A DNA stretch of 64,000 nt, from NCBI GenBank assembly GCA_038380435.1, contig JAWZYU010000017.1:18041283-18105282 (forward strand), read 5' to 3'. Shown one piece after another: positions 9,170 through 20,888 of this stretch (positions are counted from its first letter, which is position 1; each line of letters starts with the position of its first letter). The notes beneath the pieces were generated by a model. That model had not been told where the DNA came from. It saw nothing but the letters and a program-made list of their open reading frames with translations, and did not search any database. This stretch comes from Ryuthela nishihirai. Taxonomy: Eukaryota; Arthropoda; Arachnida; Araneae; Heptathelidae. A program made the position numbers and the translations under genes.

Positions 9170-11266
9170 GAGGATAATGGATTCAAATAAACCTATTGAT
9201 TGTTGTGAATACAAAAGAAAACTAAGGCTTTATCATTTAAAAGCAAATGATATAGTTTAAAAATAATGCAAATTATGGTATCTTTACAATTCTGCATTTA
9301 TGACATTTTGTAAAATGCACAGAAAAATTAGGACATCAGAAGTGACAAGTTGGAGATCATCCAAGCCTCACTGCCATGTCCATTTTGGCAATTCTACCTA
9401 CAGTTCTTAAGTACTAAAGTGAGCATTTTTCATGAAGCTAAGAAATTCATTTGCTTCCTAGAATTTTTTAATGTGAAGGGAATTTTTGTTTTTAATAAAA
9501 GTTTACAATAAAAAGGTAAGGATGAACTTTTATTATTGCATTCACAAAAATAATGTGTTGAAAAGGATAAGTGAAACAAAATTATTTAAAAGATAAAAAG
9601 CATAGTATTTTCTTCAAAAATATCAAGTGAAAAAATTATTACTAAAAAAATGCTGCACTATTAATCAAAATAATCAACATCATTTCCTAGATTAAGGAAT
9701 TTAAAACTGGTGTAGTTTTTATCTTCATTAGGATACATTTTGCTTATAGTGTTCATTACATAAGAATGGATTATTTTTCTTTCTCTGAAGTTTTCACATA
9801 TTCATCCAGTTTCAAACTTCTTGCATCAAAATCATCCAAACTTCATTCATATCAAACTGTAATAATCTTCCATACCATCTCCATTCTTGCTTTTAGGGAA
9901 TGAAATCAATACACAGTTGCTAATGAATCTAAATTCAAACAATACTCTCAAATTAATTACACCCCTTGATACAAAGTAAATTTACATGTATGTAACTTGT
10001 CCTTTTAATTTCATAGCAATAACTTCATTCCTGATCAGCAGTGGCAGATTAAGACATTTGGGGGCACTTAGGCACCAAGAATTCAAAAACTCTTTCAAGG
10101 TAGTTTCTAATGATATAAAAAAAAATTATGGTATCATACTAAAAAAAAGAGCATTGTGCTTTATCTATTTATTCTTTTGTTTTTGTCAATACTGCCTATA
10201 TAACAGCCAAACTATAGACCTCCTACACATGGGGGGCCTGTGGTTAAATGCCTTCTATACCTATTGGGTAACTGGACATTGCTGATAATTGGATATTATA
10301 ACACAATCATTCCACTGGCACCCATCATTTCTTGCCAGAGCTAGTCTCACTGGGCTGTTCTCTAATATCACATTTGGGTTCTGCTTCTATCTATTGAAGT
10401 TCATTTTGATATGTTTAAAGCAGCTGGTTGTGGGGAATTTATTTTTATTTTTAAGAGAAATGTTCAATACATACTAATTACTACGTATGAACACATTTTG
10501 AATACAATACAGTAAGTAATGGTTATTGTGATTACTGGTTATTAGAATCACCCACTTTATAAAATCTAATTTTAGAGAAAGAATTCAATTAATCAAAGTG
10601 TATTATATTTTCATTTCGTGGATTCAATGATTATTAGAATCAATGAAAATAATATTGCTAGTTGAGGCATGGCTTGAGCCAAGTTCGAAGTGCCCATTGC
10701 TTGTCAATCAATGAACTAGGCTTCATTTCATCTAAGCAAACAAGCAGTCATTTATTGGCTGATTAAACGATTAATTGTTTAAAACAGTCTACTCTATTTT
10801 CAAGGGGTTTTGGTAATTTAGAATTATAAAATTTTTGTAATGTATTATCTTGCCTATGATACTGTTAGTCTAATGATAAGTCTATGGATATGCATGTTGC
10901 TGGGATTGCACAGTTGGTAACGTTGCTAATGATATTCTGTAAATTTATGTTGGTTATCTATAGTGACTTAAAAAAGTATCTTTCTTTGCAACGGTTAAAT
11001 CCAAAAAATTGTTAATAAGGCATTTTGATTGGATTATTTAGTTTTGTTTGTATTAAGTGCAGAACAGAAGTGCCTTGTCCAGGAATTTGCATTGTTTGGA
11101 CTAGTTACCATAAATGGATTATTTAGTTTCAGTGTTTTTTTTTAATGTGGAACAGAGCTTCACTACAACATCATATCAGAATAATCCAATCAGAGACAGC
11201 TAGTCCAAGCAATAATTCCTGAACAAGACAATTTTATTTTCAAACAAATATATATAAACCTTACCT
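9170..11266. other. Intron sequence with little recognisable content
   Basis: AT-rich sequence. The only feature seen is the second copy of the dispersed repeat at about 10874-10962. Two open stretches at 9986-10285 and 10289-10477 have no recognisable protein similarity and AT-driven composition, so they are not called. Confidence 0.6.
10874..10962 (+). repeat. Dispersed repeat, copy 2
   Basis: A shorter version of the repeat at 8493-8611, in the same orientation. It shares GTTGCTGGGATT, CAGTTGGTAACGTTGCTAAT and ATTTATGTTGGTTAT. Confidence 0.7.
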
Positions 11267-11283
11267 AATCTACTGGTTTTAAT

Positions 11284-11670
11284 GGGGCAGGGGTGGCTCA
11301 GTCGGTAGCACGCCAGGCTCGTAATCTGTAGTTCCCAGGTTCGAGTCCCAGCTGGGTCAGCGTTGAGATTTATCTCCGCAAAATTCTCTGCCCTGCCCAC
11401 GGTCAGTAGGGGACACCGATGGGCTTGGAAAGACCACCGTCCGTCGGATGGGATGTTAAGCCGTGGCCCTGTGTGCGGGAGAGCCATACCCTGTGCACGT
11501 TAAAGAACATGCTGGATGGCCTTGACGGGAGGCTACCATCTGTCTCCCAACAGCTGTTCCAGTGGGTCCCCTCCCCCAACCTTCTCTGAGCCTTCAGGGT
11601 CCATGTGACCTGGCCATTTAGCCCATGGTGTGTAAAAAAGTGCCGCTCAGAGGTAAAACAACCCAACCCA
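11284..11670 (+). mobile_element. SINE family B, complete copy
   Basis: Flanked by an exact 12-bp target duplication ACTGGTTTTAAT (11272-11283 and 11671-11682). The tRNA-like head has TGGCTCAGTCGGTAGCACGC and a B box GGTTCGAGTCC. The body of about 320 bp contains GAGAGCCATACCCTGTGCAC and GTTAAAGAACATGCTGGATG and ends AACAACCCAACCCA. This is the best reference copy for the family in this window. The CACGTTAAAGAAC core recalls central domains of SINEs in marine invertebrates, an unverified resemblance. Confidence 0.95.
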
Positions 11671-12102
11671 ACTGGTTTTAATTCTCTACTTCAACATGGT
11701 GAATGATAGAAGGTTGTGGGCACATTTTCAGTTGGCCCATTGAGATCTGTGAAGGCAACTTCTTTCTTACCAAGGTCAGAGTGAAAGGTAGCAGAGAAAA
11801 TTTCAAAACAGGTGGGACTAAAATCTGAGATTATCAGTTTATGAGTCTGGGGTATTACTGATAATCATCTCTCTCTCTGTCCCTGTGAGTTCATTTCACT
11901 CTATGGTAAACTGGCCCAATCTGTTTTGAAGCTCACAAGGCACCACTGCTTTTAACCATAACATGAGGCTAGTAACAGATGTTGTGTAACATTAACAAAC
12001 CTACTTTATATTCAAAACATCAGTTGATAAAGTTTTAATATAACATTTATGTATTAAATATAATTCTTCTCATCAGAGATTTCTCTTACACTGTAATGGT
12101 AA

Positions 12103-15100
12103 GGCTTGTAAATGGTAGCTAGGCGTAAACTGGAAGGAGAGCTGTGTACCAATCCCCAGTGATGATGCACAGAACCGGCCAGGTCTAGCACCTAATGTCC
12201 GACCCCGCCTTCTCGTGGTGCAGGCCGTTAGTACCTTTCAAAAGAGATATTCTCTTTTGGAAGGGAACGGAAGGGAAGGGCTGCCAGTTCAGTATGGCCT
12301 ACTGATCTGGTCATCTATGGCCACTTTTTTCTTTTTTTTCAACCCTGCTGAGGAGTGGTCAACTTCACAGGGTCCTGGTGCTGACCATTTATACCTACTA
12401 GACTGGACTTGTTTATGGATTTGAGCTTGGTTATGGATCCTGGACTTGCTGCACTGGTGGGCCTCTGTTGAGGGAGAGTCTGCCGCTGTGTTTTCTGTTT
12501 GCTTCTGGGTTGCCAGCTCTAAGTGAACAGAGGCATGGGATACCTTATATCAGCTGGTGGATAATCCTAATCAGAGGCCATCGCAGGTACCTGAACCTTA
12601 CTTGCTAGTTGGGCATCGTCAAGCCTAAACTGGAGTAATGTGTCTCAGGCAGGCCATATGGTTCTTGAAAAAGTCCACTTGAAAAGGTGGTGCCTGAAGT
12701 TCCTACCAGCATCGGTGACTTCAGCCTTTAGCGGAGGAGGAACAGGTCTTTGCCCCATGCCTGCGATCAGGGGGCTGTTTGATATTGTTGGCCCTACCAA
12801 TCTCAATAAACCTAATTTCTTTAAAAATCCTACTAATCATTTTCTCTCTGCAGGAACGTGGAACGTGAGGACATTACATAGAGATTATTCTCTTGATGTC
12901 CTCATGCAGGAATTCCAGCGCTATAACCTAGATATTCTAGGCTTGCAAGAGACCAGATGGACAGGTAAAGGTGAGATACTTAAAAATAACTTTAAATTTC
13001 TCTTTACAGGGAGGGAGGATGGAAAGCATCACCAAGGCATGGGTCTGCTGCTCAGCAGACATGCTAGTGATGCTCTTCTAGGATATGAGTGCATTAATGA
13101 AAGGTTTCTTACAGCAAAATTTCAGACAAGCATTAAAGACTTGAATGTTATCTGCTGTTATGCCCCCACTGAGGATTCTGATGAGGATGAGAAGGATAGG
13201 TTTTACAGACAACTTCAGGATATTTTGAATTCTGTCAAGAAAGGAGATATTACCCTTGTTCTTGGTGACTTCAATGCCAAAGTTGGTACCGACTCTGACC
13301 TTTGGGGAGGAGTAATAGGCCCTTTTGGTATTGGTAGCTGCAATGGCAATGGGCAACGTCTCCTACAGGTAAGTAAACTCAATGGTTTCAGAATAACTAA
13401 CAGATATTACAAACACCGCGACATACATAAATACACATGGGTTTCACCTGATGGGCTGCATAAGAATATGATTGATTATATATTAATTAACAGCAAATGG
13501 GCTAGTTCTGTTAGAAATACCAGGGCATATAGGGGAGCTGAAATTGGATCTGACCATTACCTTGTTAAAAGTGTCTTGCAACTTAAACTTAAAAAGTGTT
13601 GTGCTAAGGTTAAAAAATTTATCTTTAATACTGAAGCTCTGAAAGACCCAGTTATAGCTAAAGCTTACCATGATAGGTTACTTAGTCATTATGACAGTCA
13701 TGGTTTGCTTAATACTGAAGTTGAGGAAGAATGGGGCCATTTTAAACAGGCTTTTTTGGAAACTAACAGTACTCTTTTAGGGAAAAAGGAGCAGAGGAGG
13801 CAGAATTATTTAAGTGATAAGGCACTTGAGCTTATTTCAGAAAGAAGGAACTGCAGGAATGTCCTTAATCAGTACCCTACTAGTCCTAATAGAAAGGATT
13901 ACAGAGAGCTTAATAAACGTGTAAAGGATCAGTTAGCTACTGATAAGAATCTTTGGCTTGATGGCCTTGCTGACAAAGCTGAGGAAGCAGTTAGACAGCA
14001 CAACAGCAGAGAGCTGTACCAGATAATTAATGTTTTGTGTGGTAGAAAATGAACAGGTATACAGGGATTGAAGGATAAACAAGGTAAGGTTATAGAAGGT
14101 GAGGATTCTGTCATGGCTAGGTGGGCTGAGCATTTCAGTGATGTTCTAAACAATGTGGTTAGTTCTACTCCCATTGTTTGCAATGATGATAGATGCATTG
14201 GTGGCTTTAATGTTGACCCTATAACACAATCTGAAGTTAGTTTGGCTATTTCTAAACTTAAACTTCATAAATCCCCAGGGGTAGATGAAATTACTACAGA
14301 AATGCTTAGAGCTGGGAATGTTTCAGTTACCATTTGGATGACTGAAATTTTGAATAACTTTTATGATAAAGGCATGGTTCCTAAAGATTTTATCAGAGCT
14401 ATTATTACCCCTATTTTCAAAAAAGGTGATCGCAGTTCTTGTGATAACTATAGGGGTATCAGCCTACTCTCCGTTCCAGGTAAAGTTCTTCCCATGATTG
14501 TGCTTAATAGAATTAAGAATCTGGTTGACTGGCAATTGCGTGATGAGCAATGTGGATTCAGAAGTGGTAGGGGATGTGTAGATCAGATATTTTCACTTAG
14601 GCTGATTCTTGAGAAATGTTTAGAGTTTCAGAAACCTTTGGTTGCTAGCTTTGTTGATTTCAAAAAGGCTTTCGACTCTGTTGATCGTCATAATTTGTGG
14701 TTGATTGTGAGATCATATGGTATACCAGACAAGTTAGTTAACATAATGAAAGCTCTCTATAATAACACTGAGTCATGTGTGAGGGTTGGTAAGTCTTGTA
14801 GCAATTGGTTTAGCATTACTTCTGGTGTTCGACAAGGGTGCATTTTGTCTCCTTTTCTCTTTAGTTTGGTTGTTGATTATGTTATGCGAAATTCACTTCA
14901 AGGGAAAGCTTTTGGCCTTAAATGGGCTGGAGATACGAAAATTTCTGATTTAGATTATGCTGATGATTTAGCCCTTTTGGCAAATGATGTTGATGAGATG
15001 AACTCTTTCATTCGAACTGTTGATGAGACTGGTAGTACAGTAGGTTTTGTTATAAACAGAGAGAAAACTAAAGTGATGAAAATTGGTCAGGCAGGTTGTG

Positions 15101-15750
15101 ATTCAGTTAATCTGAATGGTTGCAGTCTTGAGCAGGTGTCACAGTTTATTTACCTTGGGAGCTGCGTAACTGATACTGGTGATGTGCGGCATGAGATTAA
15201 CAGACGAATAGGTATTGCTGCCGGGACTTTTAAGAATCTATGAAGATTGTGGAGAAATAGGCGTATACACCTAAAGACTAAAATTAGACTGTATAATAGT
15301 TTGGTTCTTTCTAGGGTTAGTTATGGTAGTGAAACTTGGACGCTGTGTAAGCAAGATAACAGGAAACTAGATGCTTTTGATTCTAGATGCTTACGCAGTA
15401 TCTTGGGTATTAGGTGGTTTAACTTTGTAACTAATGATGAGGTTAGGCAAAGGAGTCTGCAACCTCCTTTAAGCAGCATATTGTGCAGAGAGAGACTCCG
15501 CTGGTTTGGGCAAGTTGCCCGTATGGATAATTATAGATTGGCGAATAGGGTTATGAACAGTGTGCCTAGAGGCCTCAGAAGGAGGGGGAGACCTAGGATG
15601 CGGTGGGCACACAACGTCAAACAGGACCTTGTTAGAATTGGTGTACAGTGGCCGGATGCAGCAGATGTAGCTCAGGACAGATATGCTTGGAGAATTAAAC
15701 TATGCGGTCTGGTTGGACCTCCATAGCCCATGGCTGCTTGAGGATGATGA
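12103..15750 (+). mobile_element. LINE copy L2, near full-length RTE-like retrotransposon
   Basis: A 3648-bp element between 11-bp target duplications TGTAATGGTAA (12092-12102 and 15751-15761). It has about 550 bp of leader, one long coding region of endonuclease plus reverse transcriptase, and a very short 3' end finishing in GAGGATGATGA. A short GAT-type 3' microsatellite, one main reading frame and 3-4 kb size are typical of the RTE clade. It lies antisense to the DOCK gene, in the 15.5-kb intron. Confidence 0.93.
12658..15726 (+). pseudogene. LINE L2 endonuclease-reverse transcriptase, two in-frame stops
   Basis: About 1022 codons in one frame, broken only by TGA at 14050-14052 and 15241-15243. 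The AP-like endonuclease comes first: WNVRTL (about 12858), QETRW (about 12946), LGDFNAKVG (about 13260), IDYILINS and SDHYL (about 13550), with all expected catalytic positions present. The reverse transcriptase follows, with FVDFKKAFD (about 14650), SGVRQGCILSPFLFS (about 14820) and YADD (14956-14967). A C-terminal region with SYGSETW, ARMDNYRLANRV and GRPRMRW follows. The first ATG of the open stretch is 12658. Both TGA codons replace TGG, judged from copy L1. The product would nick target DNA and prime cDNA there. Confidence 0.92.
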
Positions 15751-15761
15751 TGTAATGGTAA

Positions 15762-16251
15762 AAGGATGGCCAACATCTCAGTATGTGAATCAGTCATGTG
15801 ATTTAGCAGATGCTTAAGACAAATTAGCATGAATTAAAAATTTAATATCTCTAACTCTGATAGATAGAAAAAAATTCTTAAATCATATTAACATTTTATA
15901 TATGTACAATATTAAACATATATATCAAACGTTTTTACAAATAATGACTTAATGAAAGGTCTGTGTGCAGTTTTGATTCACACTTTGCTTCTTTAACACC
16001 TGTACAAATCAGTATACAGTTTCATTAACATAACAAGCAACATTATATTTAATGCACCGAAATGATAATAAAATAATTACATTAACGAGAATCCTAAATG
16101 CCAAAATTCTATAATTGCTACACATATTAATTTTAGAAATATTTTGAAGTCTAAGAAAAAAAAAGTGTTCATTTTGGTACATTTAATCCTAAAAAAATAT
16201 GTTTTCTGTTTGAATAAACAACAGGGTAGAAAAAACATAAATCACATTTAC
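15762..16251. other. AT-rich intron between LINE L2 and DOCK exon E
   Basis: No element or coding signal recognised. It is the first part of the 15.5-kb intron downstream of exon E. Confidence 0.6.
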
Positions 16252-16353
16252 CTGTAATCTAAAAGCCTTTCTAGCAACCTTGTAATAGAGTTGATGAAAG
16301 CAATTCCATTGTCCTTCCATATTGGATCATTAGAACGAACCTTGTCAAGAAGT
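16252..16353 (-). CDS. DOCK3/4-like: DOCK3/4-like exon E
   Basis: A 102-bp exon encoding residues 132-165, with NGIAFINSITRLLERLLDY; the final AG begins an arginine codon finished in exon F. It matches the DOCK stretch ending RLLERLLDYR before the DHR-2 domain. It has a strong polypyrimidine acceptor CTTTCAATCCTCTTAG and donor AG|GTAAAT. It sits between the 26.7-kb and 15.5-kb introns, the two most heavily invaded by transposons. The third LINE copy begins only about 500 bp upstream of it in gene order. Confidence 0.93.
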
Positions 16354-16850
16354 CTAAGAGGATTGAAAGAAAGTGTAGAAAAATATAAAAAAAAAAAGGA
16401 ATTTTAAATGCATATATATTGTTAACTCTTAACATGCTGCATTTGTACAGCAGAGTACACTCTCATGACTGAATTAATTTTGAAGTGCTTCCAGCAGAGA
16501 AAAAGAATAACTTTAAAATCTTATACTGTAATAACTAGTAAATAGAAATAGGCCATGTCACATACCAATATAAGGAGCATTTGATTGTGAAATTTTAGAA
16601 AATAAGTAAAGCAGCAAACACATCAATTTTAAAAGTACTTATTAAAACAATATAGTAAAAAAAAATTTCACTGGATATGAATATTATTCTGAGGTAGCTA
16701 ATAAACAGAATGGCATACCTTAAAAGAAAGAGCATTTAACTCTGCATAAATAATATATAAGCGGATTTACCTGATACAGGATAATTATGTAGTTTCAATT
16801 TTTTTTATACAGTACTTATTTCTGAAAAAAGGAAGTGAAGGATTAATATG

Positions 16851-18285
16851 AATCAACACCCTACTAGTCCTAACAGAAGGCATTACAACAAGCCTAATAA
16901 ACAAGTAAAGTATCAGCTAACAGCTGATAAGAATCTTGGCTTGATAGCTTGGCTGACAAAACAGAGGAATCAGTTAGATAGCACAGCAGCAGGGATTGTA
17001 CCAGGTTGTTAATGTTTTATGTGGAAAGAAACAGATGGGTACACAGGGATTGAGAGATAAACATGGCAAGGTGGTTGAAAGTAAGGATTCTGTAATGGCT
17101 AGATGGGCTGAGCATTTCAGAGAAGTTCTAAATAATGTGATTATTTCTATACCTTGTTTGTAATGAGGATAGATGCATTACTGACTTTAATGATGGCCCT
17201 ATATCGCATTTTGAAGTCACTTTGGCAATCTCTAAATTAAAACTGCATAAATCCCCAGGGGTGGAGGAAATCACCACTGAAATGTTTAGAGCTAATATTT
17301 GTGATGTCACATGGCTGACTTGAATTTTTTTTGATAGAGGTGTTGTTCCTAAGGATTTTATTAGAGCTATTATTGTTCTGTTTTACACTGAGTCATATGT
17401 GAGAGTTGGTACTTCTTGCAGCAATTGGGTTTAACATTGCTAGTGGAGTTAGACAAGGTGCATTTTGTCTCCTTTTCTCTTTTGTCTGGTTATTGAATAT
17501 GTTGTGAAATTCTTTGCAAGGGAAAGATTTTGGCCTTAAATGGTCTAGAGATCCGAAAATTTTTGATTTAGATTATGCTGATGATTTAGTCTCTTTGGCA
17601 AATGATGTTGATGAGATAACTCTTTCATTCAAGCTGTTGGTGAGACTGGTAGTACAGTAAGGTTTGGTTATAAACTGAGAGAAAACTAAAGTGATGAAAA
17701 TTGGTCAGGCAGGCTGTGGTTCAGTTAATCTGAATGGCTGCATTCTTGAGCAGGTGTCACAGTTTAATTATCTTGGGAGCTATGTAACACATACTGGTAA
17801 TGTGCAGCATGAGATTAACAGATGAACAGGGATTCCTGCCGGGGCTTTTAAGAATCTATGAAGAGTGTGGAGAAATAGGTGTATACAACTAAAGACTAAA
17901 ACTAGGCTGCATAATAGTTTGGTTCTTTCTAAGGTTAGTTATGGTAGTGAAACATTTTTAAACCTTTGTAAGCAGGATAACAAAAAATTTGATGCCTTTG
18001 ATTCTACATGCTTACGCAGTATCTTGGGCATTAGGTGCTTTGACTTTGTAAGTATGAGGTTAGGAGTCATCAACCTCTTTTAAGCAGCATATTGTGCAGA
18101 GAGAGACTGTATTGGTTTGGCCATGTTGCTCATTTGCATAGCTTCAGATTGGCTAACAGGATTATGAACAGTGTGCCTAAAGGCCTCAGAAAGAGGGGGT
18201 AACCTAGGATGTGATGAGCAATGTCAAACAGGACCTTGCTGGAATTGGCCTGTAATGGCCAAATGCATCAACTGTAGCCCGGAAC
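16851..18285 (+). mobile_element. LINE copy L3, truncated and internally deleted
   Basis: Starts at the CCCTACTAGTCCTAA stretch (L2 equivalent about 13870). It follows L2 to about 17376, jumps to the equivalent of L2 14765 (CACTGAGTCATATGTGAG, a deletion of about 360 bp removing the front of the polymerase domain), then continues to about 18285, short of the 3' end. Frames are broken throughout. It shares with L2 the TGA after AAGAATC (near 17858) but has CAG where L2 has the TGA at 14050. A CTGTCTGT microsatellite adjoins its end. Confidence 0.88.
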
Positions 18286-18477
18286 ATCTGTCTGTCTGTT
18301 CGTCCATGCATCTGTCTGTCTGTATTGCTAAAAGTTTCATTCGAGTCCCCATATTGTGTTCTTTCACGTTGATATCGACATTTACTACCAACCCACTATA
18401 CAGGTTATTTTTGAGGGAATTTGAAAAGATTATGAGAAAGCTCAATGACAAGAGTTCAAAGAACAGCAGTCTCCATG

Positions 18478-18725
18478 AAACTGTAGTTTGGAAACATGAA
18501 AGAAGAAAACAATTACTTGGGTGTGAAATATGTCACAGTAGTGGTTGTCCCAGCAGTGTAATGCTTTCTTTCATCTTCTCCAACTTTATTGGATATCTAA
18601 ATCAGGTTTATATTAACTATCAAATTTAGTTTATAAACTTTCAGGATTGACTAAAAGAACGTTTAAAATGACCGATTTCTAGGGGGGGGGGGGAATAAAC
18701 TCTTAGAGCATATTATCTTGGGAAC
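18478..18725 (+). repeat. Dispersed repeat R, copy 1
   Basis: Shares with 21640-21888 the segments GTGGTTGTCCCAGCAGT, TATTAACTATCAAATTTAGT, CTTTCAGGATTGACTAAAAG, a G-run, and AATAAACTCTTA(G/A)AGCATATTATCTTGGGA. No coding capacity. Family not recognised. Confidence 0.8.
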
Positions 18726-19039
18726 TGTAGCTCCCAACAGATATGAGACTACATTTGGCTCTGGGAACTCCAGTGTCGTCTGACACTTTAAGGGTTAATT
18801 GAATTGTTGATAAGCATTACTTGTTTAATATTAATTTTGTGCATTTAATTTGCAGTTTGATCATTTACATATATCATTGCATTAATCTGAGAGGAAGCAG
18901 AATCCTTTTGTCACATTAGTAACCATGGGGAGTCATTTAGCCAGCTGTGACTGAACACTAACACTTTTTATAAAGTTTTGTTCTAAATTGTTTTTGAACT
19001 TTTCCACTGTTATAATTTTTAGCTTTTGGAACGAATATA

Positions 19040-20345
19040 CACTGGCAAAAATTGAAAAAAGAACACCATTAACAACTTAAGTGTAATCTACAAGATTTAT
19101 TTAGTAGAAACAACTTGTTGAGAAAGAGCAGTGATCACATGTGTGAAGTGATTCAATGTTTATTTTACCTTTTAATGAGTATTACATTTTACAGAAGGCA
19201 CATTTTAATAAGGTGTTGAACTTCCTCAAGCAGCAATACAAGCGAACAATCAATCTGGCATGCAATCAGTTGTACAAATGCTGGATATCATGCTGGGGGA
19301 TACCATTCCATGCGCTTTCAACTTGGATGCGTAATTCAGTGATGGTTGTTGCCTTCTGTGGTCCACGGAAGAGTCTTTGTCCAATCCAGTCAGGTACATG
19401 CTCGATTGGAGACAAGTTTGGAGAGTGCGCTGGCCAAGAGAGTTGGTGCACTGCCTGAAGAGCATGTTGAGTTGCCTGGACAGAGTGCGGGCAGGCATTA
19501 TCCTGCTGGAATATCGCATTTGGGATTACACTCAAATATGGCAGGATGACCGGCTGTATGATGTAGCTGATGTACCTGTTGTTATTCAGTGTACCCTGTA
19601 CAAACACCAGACATGTATGAAAGTGATAGCTAATCGCTCCACACACCATGATGCCTGGCATGGGTCCTGTGTTTCGCTGACAGATGGATGCACAATGGAA
19701 GAAGTCACTCACCTTCGGACTTATAAATGACCATCAGATGCTCCTAAGCAGAATCGGCTTTCATCACTGAAGACCACAGATTGCCATTCTTCCCTCCAAT
19801 GAACTTGTTTTAGACACCACTGCAAACATGCGTGAAAGTGACGAGGTGACAGTGGTAACCGTGCCATAGTCCTGCATACATCCTCTTGTGCGTCTGTAAC
19901 TCTGCCCGGCACCATGTCTGAGTGTGCAAATGCTCTTCTGATCATCAATGCCACCATCGTACAACTGCTGATATCTCTTCTTGTCCCAGGCGGTGTGCAA
20001 TTTGATGAAAAGACCAACCTGCTTTCCAAAGACCCACTATACCACCTCACTCAAACTTCACTAACTGAACAAATGTTGTGTGCCTACATCGTTCAGGCAT
20101 TATAGCTTCTTCAAAGAGCACTGAACAACATGACACAAGATGAATAACTTCTTTCTTCACGCCCTAGTCCTTAAATATGTGCTGCATACATTTGCATGTT
20201 TGTCATCCTCAGTGACATCATTATTCCCCCCACTGGCTTTCAATCTTGGATCATGGTTTCTGCTACCCTTAACTATTAACATATTATAATATGATGTTCC
20301 TAAAGGAATTCCTTCTGGGTGTCCTTTTTTCAATTTTCGTCAGTG
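19040..20345 (-). mobile_element. Tc1-like transposon, minus orientation
   Basis: A 1306-bp element with terminal inverted repeats of about 28 bp starting CACTGGCAAAAATTGAAAAA (right end CACTGACGAAAATTGAAAAA on the complement). TATA on both sides fits a TA target. Confidence 0.9.
19266..20050 (-). pseudogene. Tc1-family transposase, broken
   Basis: Two open segments. 20050-19721 holds HFHACLQWCLKQVHW then VVFSDESRFCLGASDGHL, with the first catalytic Asp. 19712-19266 holds IMVCGAISYHFHTCLV, FQQDNACPHS (second Asp) and SPNLSPIEHVPDW with the catalytic Glu kept. A stop and a frame change separate the two segments, and the N-terminal DNA-binding part is degraded. The DDE triad is otherwise legible, so this copy died later than its neighbour at 20.9-22.2 kb. 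Confidence 0.85.
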
Positions 20346-20888
20346 TATAAATATAATGTATATGCTCTATATTTTGGTAAAAGTATAAAGAAACAAGTTC
20401 TAAAAAAATTAAGACTTCAGATTTTTTTTTGCTGTTCTTGTTATTGTTGTTGGTTTAATTTATGTGCATTTACAATAGTTAAAGCAATTTGGAAAAGTTC
20501 ACAAAGGTAAAAATTGTTTTGCATTATCTTTTATTATTGGAGTCATCTTTCTTTTACGCAAATTAATTTAAAAATTCTTAAGTTGAAATTAACTGATTCA
20601 AACTGAAAATAAGCTTGGATTTATTTTATTGTAAAGCATAATTTTTTTTATTCTATTAAAGCAGAGGTGAGTGCTAAGTAAAACTTTTAAGCACATTAAA
20701 AGTATGGAAAAATTGCCATTTACTTTGTTTCGAATCCAAATACAAATATCCTGGTAAAACACCATTTGTTCTACAACAAGAGATTCAGACTGTGTGAATA
20801 ATGACTATTGACAAGTATTTCATTATTCAACTATGAATGAGAATATAAGTTTCATATTGCATAGTTTTCCATTAAAACAATTTATATA

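Noticed and set aside
10039..10075. CAGTGGCAGATTAAGACATT resembling a hAT end; similar CAGTGGCAGCTCATG at 56469
   Set aside because: No matching inverted end or 8-bp duplication could be found for either.
9986..10477. Two neighbouring open stretches (99 and 62 codons, plus strand)
   Set aside because: Hydrophobic, AT-driven composition, no recognisable family, no splice or promoter context. They lie inside an intron of the opposite-strand gene.
19377..19730. 117-codon open stretch on the plus strand
   Set aside because: Antisense shadow of the Tc1 transposase at 19266-19712.
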